Assembly: GCF_020283565.1 (NCBI RefSeq)
Contig: NC_060061.1
Coordinates: forward strand, 25,643,362 to 25,707,361
Source: Trifolium pratense
Taxonomy: Eukaryota > Streptophyta > Magnoliopsida > Fabales > Fabaceae
DNA: 64,000 nt
Direction: 5' to 3'
Each line of letters opens with the position of its first letter. The stretch's first letter is position 1. The position numbers and the translations under genes are program-made. Shown one piece after another: positions 23,061 to 34,600 of this stretch. The notes beneath the pieces are model-generated. The model searched no databases and was not told where the DNA came from. It saw nothing but the letters and a program-made list of their open reading frames with translations.

Positions 23061-24650
23061 AGAAACAATATAAGTCTTTTTGATGTACAGTTGCTTGTGC
23101 TTGTCTTCATGAAGTGGTGTACCCTGATTGGTATGAGGTCAGGAAATTCTTCTGTACATAGTTTTTTGTCGCAGATTTAGTTGAATTTTTTAGTGGTCAG
23201 CTTTATATTAGGAAGTATATAATATACACATTTTTTCGATCAGAGTGGACATGATTAGGAAATTAAATCTTTTTCCCCCCTCTTCCTAACCATTGTGCTA
23301 TTTGTTTTCAATCATAAAACTTTTATCCTTCCGTTCTTTGGTGTTAAAGAATTTTTTGTAGCACCTTTGGTTCATATTTACACCTGAAGTGGACCCTATC
23401 TGATTCGCTGATATACATAATTTCAAAACTTAAAAAAACCTGCATCTTTGAGGGGTAATTTGAAAATACCGCAGGTGTCTTTTAATACTTTTAAATTTCG
23501 GGATGCCATGATATTATTTGAATTTATTTTGTGACTATTGAAGTTCAAGCTCATAAAATGGTTTCTTTGACTGCAAGTGATCTTGAAATTCAATTTCTTG
23601 TCTAAATTTATCAAGAGGTCAATTTGATCGGGATCATTTTGTTAAGAAATTTACAGCACAAACTCTGTAATAATGCAACTGAGTCTGTCCTACTGAAAAG
23701 AAAAATATACAATGCTAATTTCACGGTCTATTGATTTCTATTTAACATGATGAAAATCATCAAGTCTTGGCAGGTTAGTTTTTAACTTATTATGCAAATC
23801 ACGTTTGCTGCTTGGAAGCTAGAATAACATCAATGTGATAGTGTTAATTAGCATATTTGACAACATACTTTGTCCAAATTCCTATAGTTTATGTTGTGGA
23901 GATTATGTAAAATTGTGGTCTGCTTTCCTCCGTTTTGTCTGACTCTAGTATATATAACTTCGAATTTAATAGATTGGATTTTGTTTCTCTGGAGATTGGT
24001 AGTGTGTTTGTGTATCTATTCATTGTGAGTTACAATTACACGTTCCAAATGCAAAAAATGTGACAGCAGTAAGTTATTGCTACTGTGTTGAGTTGGTAGA
24101 TGTTAAGTTTACAAGTGTGTGGAATTTCAGTTTTTTCCTTTGTTTCAATATTATTGAAGAGAAATTGGCATATGATGAGATTCTTTTTGGTTTCCTGTCC
24201 TGCATTGTTCTTATAAGCGGTGGAAGGGGGCACTAGATTGTTATTTATGACTCTTGTTCCAGTAGAAACTTTTTTCTCAGGGTCTTCAAACTCAATTTAA
24301 AACAGCATTCTCGGTCAATTTAAAACAGCATTCTCTTGGAAGGTGCTGGTAATGCATTTGTGCAGAAGATCTGATTCCTGTTAAATACTGTAGCCTTTTC
24401 TTGGATGTGATGTGACCCACTTTTCTGCTTGGGTTGGAAACACATTCTTATTTGATCCAAAAGCAGTAAAACATATATCAATTATTTTCAAAACTGTGCC
24501 AAATTTTGTTGTCAATTGGTTTCCTGGATGCTAACTCTTAATTTTCAATTCGATGAACATATGTATATCTTTTTATGTTTAGTTGCTATGTCCATGAGCT
24601 CTAACTCTAGTGGCACCAAATTTTCCAGATGACTATTTGGTCATTCGGCT
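23061..24650. other. 3' flank of copy 1; no gene
   Basis: The first ~600 bp resemble the downstream region of the second paralogue, sharing 'agagaaacaatat', 'ggaagtatataat' and 'atcaagaggtcaatttgat', so the ancestral duplication included the 3' flank. A direct repeat of about 24 bp (tcaatttaaaacagcattctc) occurs twice at 24292-24334. There are no other supported features. Confidence 0.5.
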
Positions 24651-24674
24651 CCTGCATTTTTCTGGGTCCAAATC

Positions 24675-25060
24675 TGGTGTCATGGAGTTGAAACAAACAA
24701 CAATCGGTAACTCGTTCAAGCACAGAGGTTGAGTATCAAAGTATAGCCAATACTAATGTAGAACTATGTTGGATACAATCTCTTCTCTCTGAACTAGGTG
24801 AGTATCAAAGTATAGCCATTATTAATGTAGTCTTGGCTCATAATCCCATCTTGCACTCTAGAACCAAACACATAGAACTCGACAATCACTTTGTTCGCAA
24901 AAAAGTTCTTGCCAAGCAACTCATGATACTTCATGTTCCTACAGCAGAACTTGCAGATCCCTTCACAAAACCATTGTCTCCAATATGCATCTTTGCTTCC
25001 GTCAGAGACAAACTAAAAGTGTCTGCTTTTGAGCAACCACCTCAAGTTTTTGTGTCCGTG
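24675..25060 (+). pseudogene. Copia RNase H remnant between the paralogues
   Basis: A degenerate frame reads SSTEVEYQSIANTNVELCWI, then QSLLSELG, then a second EYQSIAIINV, then HNPILHSRTKHIELDNHF, then QLMILHVPTAELADPFTKPL and RDKLKVS. These are the last RNase H blocks of Ty1/copia (SSTEAEY, HxRTKHIExDxHF, ADxxTKxL). The 36-bp stretch at 24728-24763 is repeated at 24799-24834 and replaces the expected 'xxxCDNxxA' active-site region. There is no LTR. It is a dead fragment lying in the spacer of the gene duplication. Confidence 0.8.
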
Positions 25061-25883
25061 TATGGTGGGGTGGGTGGGGGTATTTTAAAGATTATACTAT
25101 TTTATTTTATTTCATTTTTGTAATTAATACTAACAAAACTAACCACTTGCACTTAACTTCACAACCATGGTCAAAAACTCCATGCTAGATGAACCCACCC
25201 ACCAGTACAGCTGCTTCCACGAACACCACCCCATCCCTTATTCTTCCCTTCAGTCAACAAGAAAAATATAAATGTTTAAAAAAATATCTTATGTTATTTT
25301 TTTAAAAAAAAACTTGTAAATGACAATCGGACTCATCTGTTTATTTTTATTTGAACGATGAATCTTAAATGTATAAGTTAGAGCAGGAATACACGAACTT
25401 GATCATATATGAAGTTTAGACTTTATTTTTCATCCCTGCTAAGGATTGAGGTGTGTTTGGACGACTGAAAAAACAAAACACATCATGAATAATCTATTTC
25501 AAAAATTTACATTAAAAAGTGAAAATCACATTTATTTTAAAACAATTTCTTTTTGTATTTGTTAAAAGCCATTTTAAAAAGGAAGAAATAGCAAGGAAAG
25601 TGGTCGCTCACTCATGCAAGAATATAACAACTTCTTCGTTGACTTGTCTGGTCTCTAACCAAAATCCAATATGAGAGTTTCAAAAAATGAGGCTAAAAAG
25701 ACAACTGCAATAAAAAATAATCTACAACGATTAGTTTCCTGTCCGATCTGTTTTGATTACTTGTATTTAAGACACACACTAGAGACTTCTCCATTTCGTA
25801 GTAATTTTGAAGCAGCTAAATATTCTCTATTCTCTCTTCCTCCTCCTTTCACATAATCCACACCACAAACACACTCTTCCGCA
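25061..25883. other. Intergenic region and promoter of the second paralogue
   Basis: There is no gene. 'gtgtgtttggacgactg' at 25451-25467 resembles the left end of an AT-rich MITE, but no partner end was found. A weak TATA-like 'tatttaaga' lies at 25764-25772, about 110 bp before the start codon. Confidence 0.4.
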
Positions 25884-27725
25884 ATGGCTATTACGTTTCC
25901 ATGGAATCTCCAACACCTATGGCCATTCTCTACGACCAAATTCGACGAACTCAAATCATCAAAACAACTTGTAAACAAACTCAACATCCCGGATCAAACT
26001 AAACAATTTGTATTTGCATTACGCGATCCAAATACTCAATCCATAATTTACATTCTCTCTTCTGTCGACTTATCAGAACAATCATCTGTCGATGCAAACT
26101 CTCTCATCAATGAAATTAAACCTGATGCTGTTATTGTTCAAGCTGGCAGTCTTTTCCATTTTGATGAAGAAGATGAAAACGAGGTACCTACTTCTGCTTT
26201 CGGTGTTATTAAATGTTGTTTTGTTGATAAAATTGGTAGAGATAAATATGAGAGTGTTGCTGCTGATTTTGTTCTTAAGCAGATTTTTGGTACTGGTTTT
26301 AATGGTCCTTTATTAGCTGCTAAAAAAGCTGCTGAAAATGTCAGTTCATCCTTCATTGTTGTTCGATTCCCTTTAGGAAATTCTTATGAAAGTAATAACG
26401 AGAATGATAGTAAAAATAATAATAATTCTACTGGATTTGATGCTGAAAACCGTTTTAGTAGTATTGTGAATAGTTTGTTTCCTCGGCAGCATGGTGCTGC
26501 TTCTTTAGCTTCGATCGGTATGAAGAGATTTTCTCTCAATAAAGATGTTAGGATGGTGTTGGCAGAGGATTTATCTGGCCATGTCGATCCTGTTTTGATT
26601 GGTGACAGTAAAAATTATTCGGTTTCTGAGGGGGGTTTGGTTGAAATTCAGCCAACGGATAGCTATAATACTCCTGCATTTGCAGAGGATATATATCCTT
26701 TGCTTGAGCAGTTGAATGATATGTTTTCTGAATGGTGTAGAGATGCTATTTTTTCTGATTTACCATCAACGGCAAATGCATTGGCACACGCGCAAAAGAT
26801 GTTGTTGGATGTGAACAGAGGGGAGGTTCTCGATAATAAATCTGTTTCTGAGGTTTATACTTTCCGAATTGCCGTTGAGGGGATTAGAACAATCTTAAAT
26901 AATGAGGGGATGCAGCCTATTGGCGAGAAAGACGTTTCCACGTCTAATAAGATTGAGTTCTCAGAGCTTCCAGATGATGACAAGTCAGAAGTGTTGTTTG
27001 CACAGGCCATTCGTAGCCAGACTGATAAGTTTAAAACCATTGTCGCAGTAGTTGACGCGAGTACCTTAGCAGGTATCAGGAAACACTGGGATACTCCTCT
27101 TCCGAGTGAAGCTAAAGATATTGTTGGAGAATTAATCATGGATTCTGATGGTAAAGGGGTTGGTTTAAATCATGGTGACATGAATCGGTTGTTATCGGAT
27201 AGACCTGCGGTGGCGGTTGGGGCTGGAGCAACAGCAGTTTTAGGAGTTTCTTCTCTGACAAAGGTCGTTACTTTCAAAATTCCAGCTTCACTCAAGATTG
27301 TACTAAGCCAGATGCAGAAACTACTGAGTGTTGCCGTTGGTTCGTCTAAAGTTGTGGCACCTGGATTTGCAACTTCTAGAGTGGTTACTCGAAGTGTTAT
27401 AGCCTCTGCTGAAAACACCAGTGTTTCAGCGATGACAACATCATTCTATGAAATAATGAGGAAGCGAAAGATGCAGCGTGTTGGCTTCTTGCCTTGGACT
27501 ACATTTGCAGCCAGCGTCGGAACTTGCACAGGCTTGTTTTTGTATGGTGATGGGATTGAGTGCGCTATTGAATCTCTCCCTTCCGCCCGCTCAATTGCCA
27601 GTTTGGGTCGTGGAATTCAAAATCTTCGCGAGGCATCTCAGACGGTGATGCAAACAGAAGGAACCAGACTCCAAAAATCAATAGAATCTCTTGTAAACAG
27701 ACTAAGAGGGGCAAGGGGTCAATAG
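25884..27725 (+). CDS. Conserved plant protein, possibly TraB-like, copy 2 (613 aa)
   Basis: This is an intronless tandem paralogue of the 21138-23060 gene, 2.8 kb downstream and in the same orientation. It is similar over the full length, including the first ten residues (MAITFPWNLQ) and the final LQKSIESLVNRLRGARGQ. Differences: a nine-residue insertion near residue 280 (FSEWCRDAIFSDLPS against FSDLPS); loss of about nine residues in the SSLTKV-VT region; and loss of about 18 residues where copy 1 has AKTPGIMKAAASAEKIRA. The low-complexity Asn/Ser region is also shorter. The two hydrophobic C-terminal segments and the VAVGAGATAVLG motif are kept. The frame is fully open, so the copy is probably functional. 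The lost block lies in a linker between the hydrophobic segments and could alter topology or partner contacts. Confidence 0.85.
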   Translation: MAITFPWNLQHLWPFSTTKFDELKSSKQLVNKLNIPDQTKQFVFALRDPNTQSIIYILSSVDLSEQSSVDANSLINEIKPDAVIVQAGSLFHFDEEDENEVPTSAFGVIKCCFVDKIGRDKYESVAADFVLKQIFGTGFNGPLLAAKKAAENVSSSFIVVRFPLGNSYESNNENDSKNNNNSTGFDAENRFSSIVNSLFPRQHGAASLASIGMKRFSLNKDVRMVLAEDLSGHVDPVLIGDSKNYSVSEGGLVEIQPTDSYNTPAFAEDIYPLLEQLNDMFSEWCRDAIFSDLPSTANALAHAQKMLLDVNRGEVLDNKSVSEVYTFRIAVEGIRTILNNEGMQPIGEKDVSTSNKIEFSELPDDDKSEVLFAQAIRSQTDKFKTIVAVVDASTLAGIRKHWDTPLPSEAKDIVGELIMDSDGKGVGLNHGDMNRLLSDRPAVAVGAGATAVLGVSSLTKVVTFKIPASLKIVLSQMQKLLSVAVGSSKVVAPGFATSRVVTRSVIASAENTSVSAMTTSFYEIMRKRKMQRVGFLPWTTFAASVGTCTGLFLYGDGIECAIESLPSARSIASLGRGIQNLREASQTVMQTEGTRLQKSIESLVNRLRGARGQ

Positions 27726-28215
27726 AGAAACAATATATTATTCGTTTTTATGTACATTTGGTTGTGATTTTCTTCATGAACTAGTAGAAAGTCTGTGCTA
27801 CAGCATGAGTTGTGTGGCAAGCCGCGTGTCAATGTGCACACATATGAACAAGAAATTCTTCCGTACATAACTTTCTGTTGCAGATGTGGTCGGTGCTTAG
27901 CTTTGTATTAGGAAGTATATAATGTATACGCATATTTTCATCAGGAGTATGCTTAGAAAAATGAATATTCAAGCTCATAAAATGGTTTCCTTTCTTGAGA
28001 GTGATCCTGAAATTTTCAAATTTATTGTTATCAAGAGGTCAATTTGATCCGGACCATATTTGTTAAGGAATCAACACAACAAATAATGCAACATAATCAT
28101 TGTGCTACTAATTATTTCACTCTATTCATTTTTATTTAATATGAAGAAAGGTATCAAATTCAAATCTAAACATGTAAGTAGTTTTTAATTAACATCTTCA
28201 TTGACAATTTATTTA
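27726..28215. other. 3' flank of copy 2
   Basis: The first 350 bp keep recognisable similarity to the region after copy 1 ('agagaaacaatat', 'ggaagtatataatg', 'atcaagaggtcaatttgatc'). The last part is AT-rich and featureless. Confidence 0.5.
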
Positions 28216-28627
28216 GGGTGTGTTTGTTATAGATTAAAAAAATAGTGATTTTGATATAAAATAATTTAGAGATTAGATTTCAGAGATTTTTATAAAAGTT
28301 GAATTTACTTTGTGTTTATTTATTATAATAAAAATCACTTTTTTTAAATAAAATAATCTTTAGTTTGTTTTGATACTACTTATAAAAGTGATTTTTTTTT
28401 TAATTACAAACAATTTTCTCCTTTTAACATTTATTTTCTCTCTCCTCTAAAAAAAATCTATTATTTTATAAGCTACTCTTAGTAGCTTCTCATTTTTAGC
28501 TATTTTCTGTTTATTTTTAGCTTCTGATTATAAAAATATGTAACAAACAGACACAAAACAATTAAAAATGATTATTTTTATAAAAAAAATGATTTTTTTT
28601 CTAAAACAAACTATAACAAACTGCCTC
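28216..28627. mobile_element. PIF/Harbinger-like MITE
   Basis: The left end gggtgtgtttgttatag and right end ctataacaaactgcctc are inverted repeats with a few mismatches. TTA flanks both sides (28213-28215 and 28628-28630), the three-base target duplication of PIF/Harbinger elements. The 412-bp interior is very AT-rich and non-coding, with internal 'tttgttttga'/'taacaaacag' repeats. Confidence 0.7.
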
Positions 28628-29566
28628 TTAGTCTTTTTATTTTTTTTAAGAAAACTTCTTTTTTTTGCTTGATAAAAAAAACAATTTATTTAGTCTTGTT
28701 GCTTTAGCCCTATGTGCAATCAAACGTGTCTTCATGCAATTTTGTACATAAAGCTCAAAACGGACAAATATGGCCTACCAAACGTTTTGTCTGACCAATT
28801 AAAAACTCTGCTTTTGGTGAATTTGTAGTCATTGAGAGATCAGCAGTCTCTTTTTTTAGATAATTTTAATTAGAAGCCTTTGATGAATAATTAGATTTAG
28901 CACATTAAGAAAAAAGGGATCCTACAAGATGACATGCAGAGGCCGTTGTGGAGGGTGTGGAAGATTACTTCTCAAGTGAATATTAGAGAATTTGTGCTTC
29001 TCGTGTATTGGTTTCCAATGTCATTTTTTCGCTATTTAAATAACGGATGCCTTAAAAATGAGAAATTTTAGAAAAAATAAATTAAAAATTGTCATCTGCT
29101 ACTTGTCTTGTTGAGCATCCGCTAAGTAACAGATTAGTCGATGGTCAAATTTTCTACACCAATCGAAAACCTGCCAAGTGATCTGTCTACCACTTGTGGG
29201 ACCATGACATGGCTGTGCTCAATCAGGAGACTTCAAAAATTTTACTATATACCCTTCCCCACTCGCCTCTTCTCTTCACCTCTCCGTTTTTTCTTTTGTT
29301 TTTTTTTTTTTTCTTCTTTCTTTTTTATAGAAATAGAAATTTTGAAAAGTGTTAAATATATTTTTAGGCCCTATACGGACTTTTAAAAAAGCTTTTACAT
29401 TTTTTTATTATATTTTTAATCCCCATATTTTTGTCGTTTTTAATATTGATCGCTACTGTAAAATTTTGATTGACTAGATAGACGTAAAGTGTCCCATAGA
29501 TGTCAAGCACACTCATTTAATGAGTTTTGTATCATGATCAAAGTTGCGAAAGATCGAACTGTAATA
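28628..29566. other. Intergenic, no gene
   Basis: AT-rich, with several poly-T tracts (for example 29298-29312). Nothing identifiable. The 81-codon frame at 29141 has no domain. Confidence 0.35.
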
Positions 29567-29861
29567 CTCTCTCCGGTCCTTTTTATAAGGAACACTTAGG
29601 GCAAAAAATTTAGTCCTTTTTATAAGAAACTTTGACCAATTTTCAAATGTTTTAAATGTCCAATTTCACTTGTGCCCTTATTTAGTATGAGAGAGAATTT
29701 AAAAATAAGTAAGTTAGTTAAATAAAGAGTAATTAAATAAGGGTATACATGGAATAAATTTAAATTTATAAGAGTATTAAATAAAAATAACTATATTAAA
29801 TGTGCTTTATTGGTCTGTGTGATTTTTTCAAAGTGTTCCTTATAAAAAGGACCGGAGGGAG
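29567..29861. mobile_element. Stowaway MITE
   Basis: The ends are ctctctccggtcctttttat and ataaaaaggaccggagggag, inverted repeats of the Stowaway CTCCCTCCG type. The dinucleotide TA flanks both ends (29565-29566 and 29862-29863). It is 295 bp and non-coding. Confidence 0.85.
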
Positions 29862-29863
29862 TA

Positions 29864-31540
29864 CTCCCTATAAAGTTCAGCACCGATAACCGCTAAGATT
29901 ATGATTAATGTAGACCACCCATTTATAAGTGCTTATGTCCTTTTCAGTTGTTATTAAAGACGGCTTTAAAGAAATATTAATGGCATCTAAAGTCACCCAT
30001 CGATCTTCTATCATCAACACCTTTCACAAAACCAACCAGCATCAGCATGATACGAAACTCATTAGATTTTTAATTTTATATATTATATATTCGCTGAGTC
30101 AAAAGTGTAGAATATCAAATCATCAGAGCCATTGGTTGGTATGATTTTGTGATGATCCAATGGTAGTAGTCACATATCATGATATTCACTAGTAGTTGCA
30201 GCATCATGTTAAGATAGTGGAATCTATTCCTACTCCTACTCAATAGTAAAAGTCTACTCAGGAATCTTAATACTGTTTCTTTACAAATGCAAACCAACAA
30301 ACAACCACACAAAATTTATTTATATTTTGTATTAGTCAAAAAAAAAATATTGTAGGTTGCACAAAAATTAAATTCTTGCTCAAAAATGAAATGATTAAAT
30401 CAAGGGCTCAAAAATGAAAATAACATGAATTTAGTTTTAGTTGGTAGTTTTCTATTTGATTTTCAATTATAGTTTTTCAGAAGGAGATATCTTTATTTTT
30501 TGAATAAGCTAAAATATATATTAAAAGGTACTAAGAGGACAAAATTCTAATATTATAAAAGTTATAAAAAATCAAACGTAAAATCTTTCTTCCTAACCTT
30601 CAACCACCATCAAGAAGAAATTTTTATCTTGTCAACCGTTGATCTTAATTAAAATTTCTTAATTAAGATAGATTTACTTGTAAAGAAATGTTTTATATTT
30701 GAAAAAAAAATGTTTTATAAACTCTTTTAGGTGTTAACGAAGAGCTAAAACTCTACTAAAAAAGAAGAGGCAAAATTGAGATCCAAAAAACGATAGTAAA
30801 TTGAATTTAACTTCTAAATTGAGCAACTCATTTTGATAATAATAAAATATTAATTTCAAACATTAATAAATTAAAGGTAGAGGTTATGTGCATATATGTA
30901 ACAAATAATAAATGTGTCTTAACACCAATATTGTTACGATGATCAACCGAGTTGGCGATCTTTTGTCAACAAAAATAAATATATGATCTCAAGTGTTTAA
31001 TGAACTACAAATCCGAATTTAAATTTTGATTAAAAAATTATCGGCTAAATTTATTTATTTCTCGGTTAAACTCTAGATTATCTAAAACATGTTTCTCTTT
31101 CTCCTTCTAATATTCTTGTATTGTACAGTACGGTTGTACTAAGTACAAAGTCTTTGTTGACAAATTTATTCAAAGCCTTGTAAGTGATGAAGGCTCTCTC
31201 CATTGTTATCATGTACAAATAAACTAACAAAGTTCCACGGTAGTTAAACTACCTCATGAAACACAGATTATGTCATCTTATTTTCATCAAATAATAATTT
31301 CATTATTTATATAATTGAAAGAAAAAAAAACAGAATCCATTCACATCCACCACTGATTAATATTTGTAGTAGTTACATAGAATCTGAGAATTTCAGTATC
31401 TTAAACCGTAGCTATTACCATATGATAATATGATTCTGCCCCACAAACATACCCTTCTCAAATAATCAACTTTTTCTACCTCTTTCAGCAAGTGATCATA
31501 TAAATTCATGGCCCATATGAGGTACCTTTACCTACCTCTT
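29864..31540. other. Intergenic region upstream of the propeller gene
   Basis: There is no gene. It is AT-rich; a 65-71 codon pair of frames near 29929-30312 shows no domain. A short palindrome (aaaatttcttaattaag) is at 30650-30666. Confidence 0.35.
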
Positions 31541-31550
31541 ATGGTATAAA
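31541..31550 (+). promoter_or_regulatory. Probable TATA box of the propeller gene
   Basis: 'ggtataaaat' lies about 110 bp before the ATG, leaving room for a transcription start near 31575 and a leader of about 80 nt. Confidence 0.55.
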
Positions 31551-31658
31551 ATACAGACAAACAAACAAATCAACCAAGCAACTTTGTTCTTAGGAAAACA
31601 AACAAATCCTAATATCTAGGACCGTCTGTTTTTTATATGTGCCTCTTCTTATGCTACC

Positions 31659-34600
31659 ATGTCAATGTTCCATTTGATATATGGTATATGGTTATTCTTG
31701 TCTATTAGATTTTGTAAAGTTGAGGTTTCTTCTTCATGTTATCCATATAAGTTTTTTCGACAAAGTGATCGACGATTTGAGCAGAAAACTGATAAGTTTT
31801 GGAAGTTTAGTGAAATAGATGATAGATGGATTGAAGTGAAACTACCATGTGATTTGATTCCTTGTGTTAATAGTGAAGAAAGATTGGAGCAAGAACATGA
31901 ATTGGATGAGAAAAAGATGAGTTTGGGAGTTATTTTGCCTTTGAGAAAGAGAATTTCTTTGACAAAAATGTCTGAGACTTCTGTTTGGATCATTGGTGAA
32001 AGTGGATGTATCTATGAGAGGTTTTGGAATGGATTAGAATGGGTGATTGCTCCTCATGATTTACCTATATCACAAGGACATGCAGTTGCAGTTTTTATCA
32101 TTTGTCAGAAAATTCTTGCTTTATCTGAATCAGGAAATCTTTATCAGGTTATAACTATTTATCACTTCTCTTAATTTTCCATTTCATTGAGAAACTCTTA
32201 TTATTCATATAGCTTAGAAAAGTCCGTGTTGTCATAAGTCACTACTCACTGGGTTTGGTCTAGTGGTGAGGAATTTGGGTAGTATGCATGAGGTCCTGAT
32301 TCGATCCTCTGTTGCATTGTAAACAAAAAAAAAAAAAAAAGAGTCAGTGTTATGATTGTTTGGATTGAATTATTTCTATTTATTTATTGACATAAGAACT
32401 TGTATGACAACCAAGTGATTGGGATCATGTGATTAATGAGCTCCCCTTAGGACGAATCGTTTAGGAGAATCCAAGTTTGATTCTTGGTTAGAGTTAGACT
32501 TTACTTATGTGGCGGCTGAACTCTGGATTATCAGGGCCAGCTTTTAGAAACAACTTATGACATGTCCATAAGCTGTTTTTCGTTTATTTCCATAAGCTCT
32601 TCAGGATAGCTTATATGAAAACGAATAAACATTGTTTTATCTTTTGTTATTGAAATAGTTTATGCATAAGTACTTATATGATAAGTGTTTAAGATTTGCA
32701 AGTTGTTGGAACCAAAGAAGTACCTTTGTCCCACATATTGACTAATTATTAATGTTTTTTGTTTGGCAGATGCATGTGCAACTTGGTGAAATTTCACAAC
32801 CAGTTTGGATTGAATTCACACATACACTCAATCAAATCACAGATACTGATCCAATATTGATAAAGTCTGGTGTGTCTTCCGATGATAGGAAGTGAGTACC
32901 TAGTTAAATTTTAGTTTAAGGTTCAAAAGACATTTTGTGCAAATGGCTTATATCAGTACTTATTCAAGAGTGCTTATCATATGATAGTTTTCTCTTAATG
33001 CCTAGTTTGTTTTGTTGGTTTATCGACAGGAGAGGTTATTTCTGTACAAAGAAAGGAACACTAGTAGAACTTGCAGAGATTGAGCCTCCAAGGTAAAAAT
33101 TCAAGTTTTGAAGCAAATATTCATTATTTAAGTTCGATAATACTAAGCAAATATTACTAATCCAGGCCCTATTTTGCCATACATATAGAACAGATGGATA
33201 AATCATGGCCAACCAAGTGGAGCAAACGTTGCAGCAATAGCTGATGTCGCTTCTACACGAGAAGTAGTATACACCATAAGGTGTGTATATGTGCGCGCAC
33301 GCGTATGATATGTTTGTGTTTCTTGAAACATGTTGACTTAAAACTTATTGTTTTTTTAATGCTATAATCTGCCATGTTGAGCACTAACAATTATAAGTTA
33401 TAATGTAGTTCTGCTGGAGATCTTTATGAATATAATAGTAAATCAAAACCATCATGGAAGAGACATATATGGCAAGAAAAAAAGGCACAAGTTTCATCTT
33501 TGATACCATCTAAGGGTTTCACTTTACATGGATTAAGTGGTGATCATTCTGAATCTTTGTTTCTTTTAACCAAGGTACTATAAATTAAAACCATGATATC
33601 AAATAGGAAATGTTGTCTTAAGCATGTGTAACTTGGCAAAATGTAGAATTCCCTCTCATGAGACTATTTGAGAATTTATTACTATATACTGCGTACCTCT
33701 GGTCCTTTTTCTAAGAAACAATTGACTTTTTAGGTTCATTGAATAACTGATGTATCTGGTGTAAAAGTGAGTCGTTTCCTATAAAAAGGACCGAAGGGAG
33801 TATATTGGAAATCATTTTTTCTAAAATATTTGATGATTATATAGGAAGGTACTTTAGTGGAGAGAAGATTACATCAAAGGAAATGGAAATGGATAGTCCA
33901 TGGAAGTCCGCCGCATCAAAATTTGACATCTATTACACCATCTATGAGAGATGATCAATCTAGCGAAACTTCCATTTCTTTATTCTTTACTACTTCAGTT
34001 GGATCTGTTTTTGAATATCAAATTCCAAAACAATTAGGTCAGTTATCTAATTATGCATAATCTATTTTAGCCTTATCCAATATCCATGACAGATATGTGA
34101 TGATATGAATACATTGCTTTCATTACATATAAACTTCAAAATTAGGTAATTTCAGTCTTGTTCTTTATTCTATCATTATCAAGATATGTTTGGGTTTCTC
34201 CTGTTTCACCTAAGACAAGTTTGTTTAAACAGCTTAGTTAAGTGTTTATAACATAAGCGCTTATCATATAAGTGCTTATGTATACGCAATTCTATAACAA
34301 AATAAAAAATTAAAGTCAAACTGTTTTCATGCAAGCTATAAGTTATTTTCATAAGTTATACCAAAGAGCTAATGGAAATAAGCTGCAAACAACTTACGGA
34401 CATGTAATAAGCTAATTCCATAAACTCTCCCAAATAGTCTCACATGTCCTTAAGTCGGTATATAAGTTCAAATAAGTCAATACAAACAGACTCATATATT
34501 ATGATCTCATACATTGAAACTGTTGATGACAGTTATGCTATCCTTTTATCCTTCAAATTATTCATGGCATTCTAGACATTGAATTCTCACATGAAAACAG

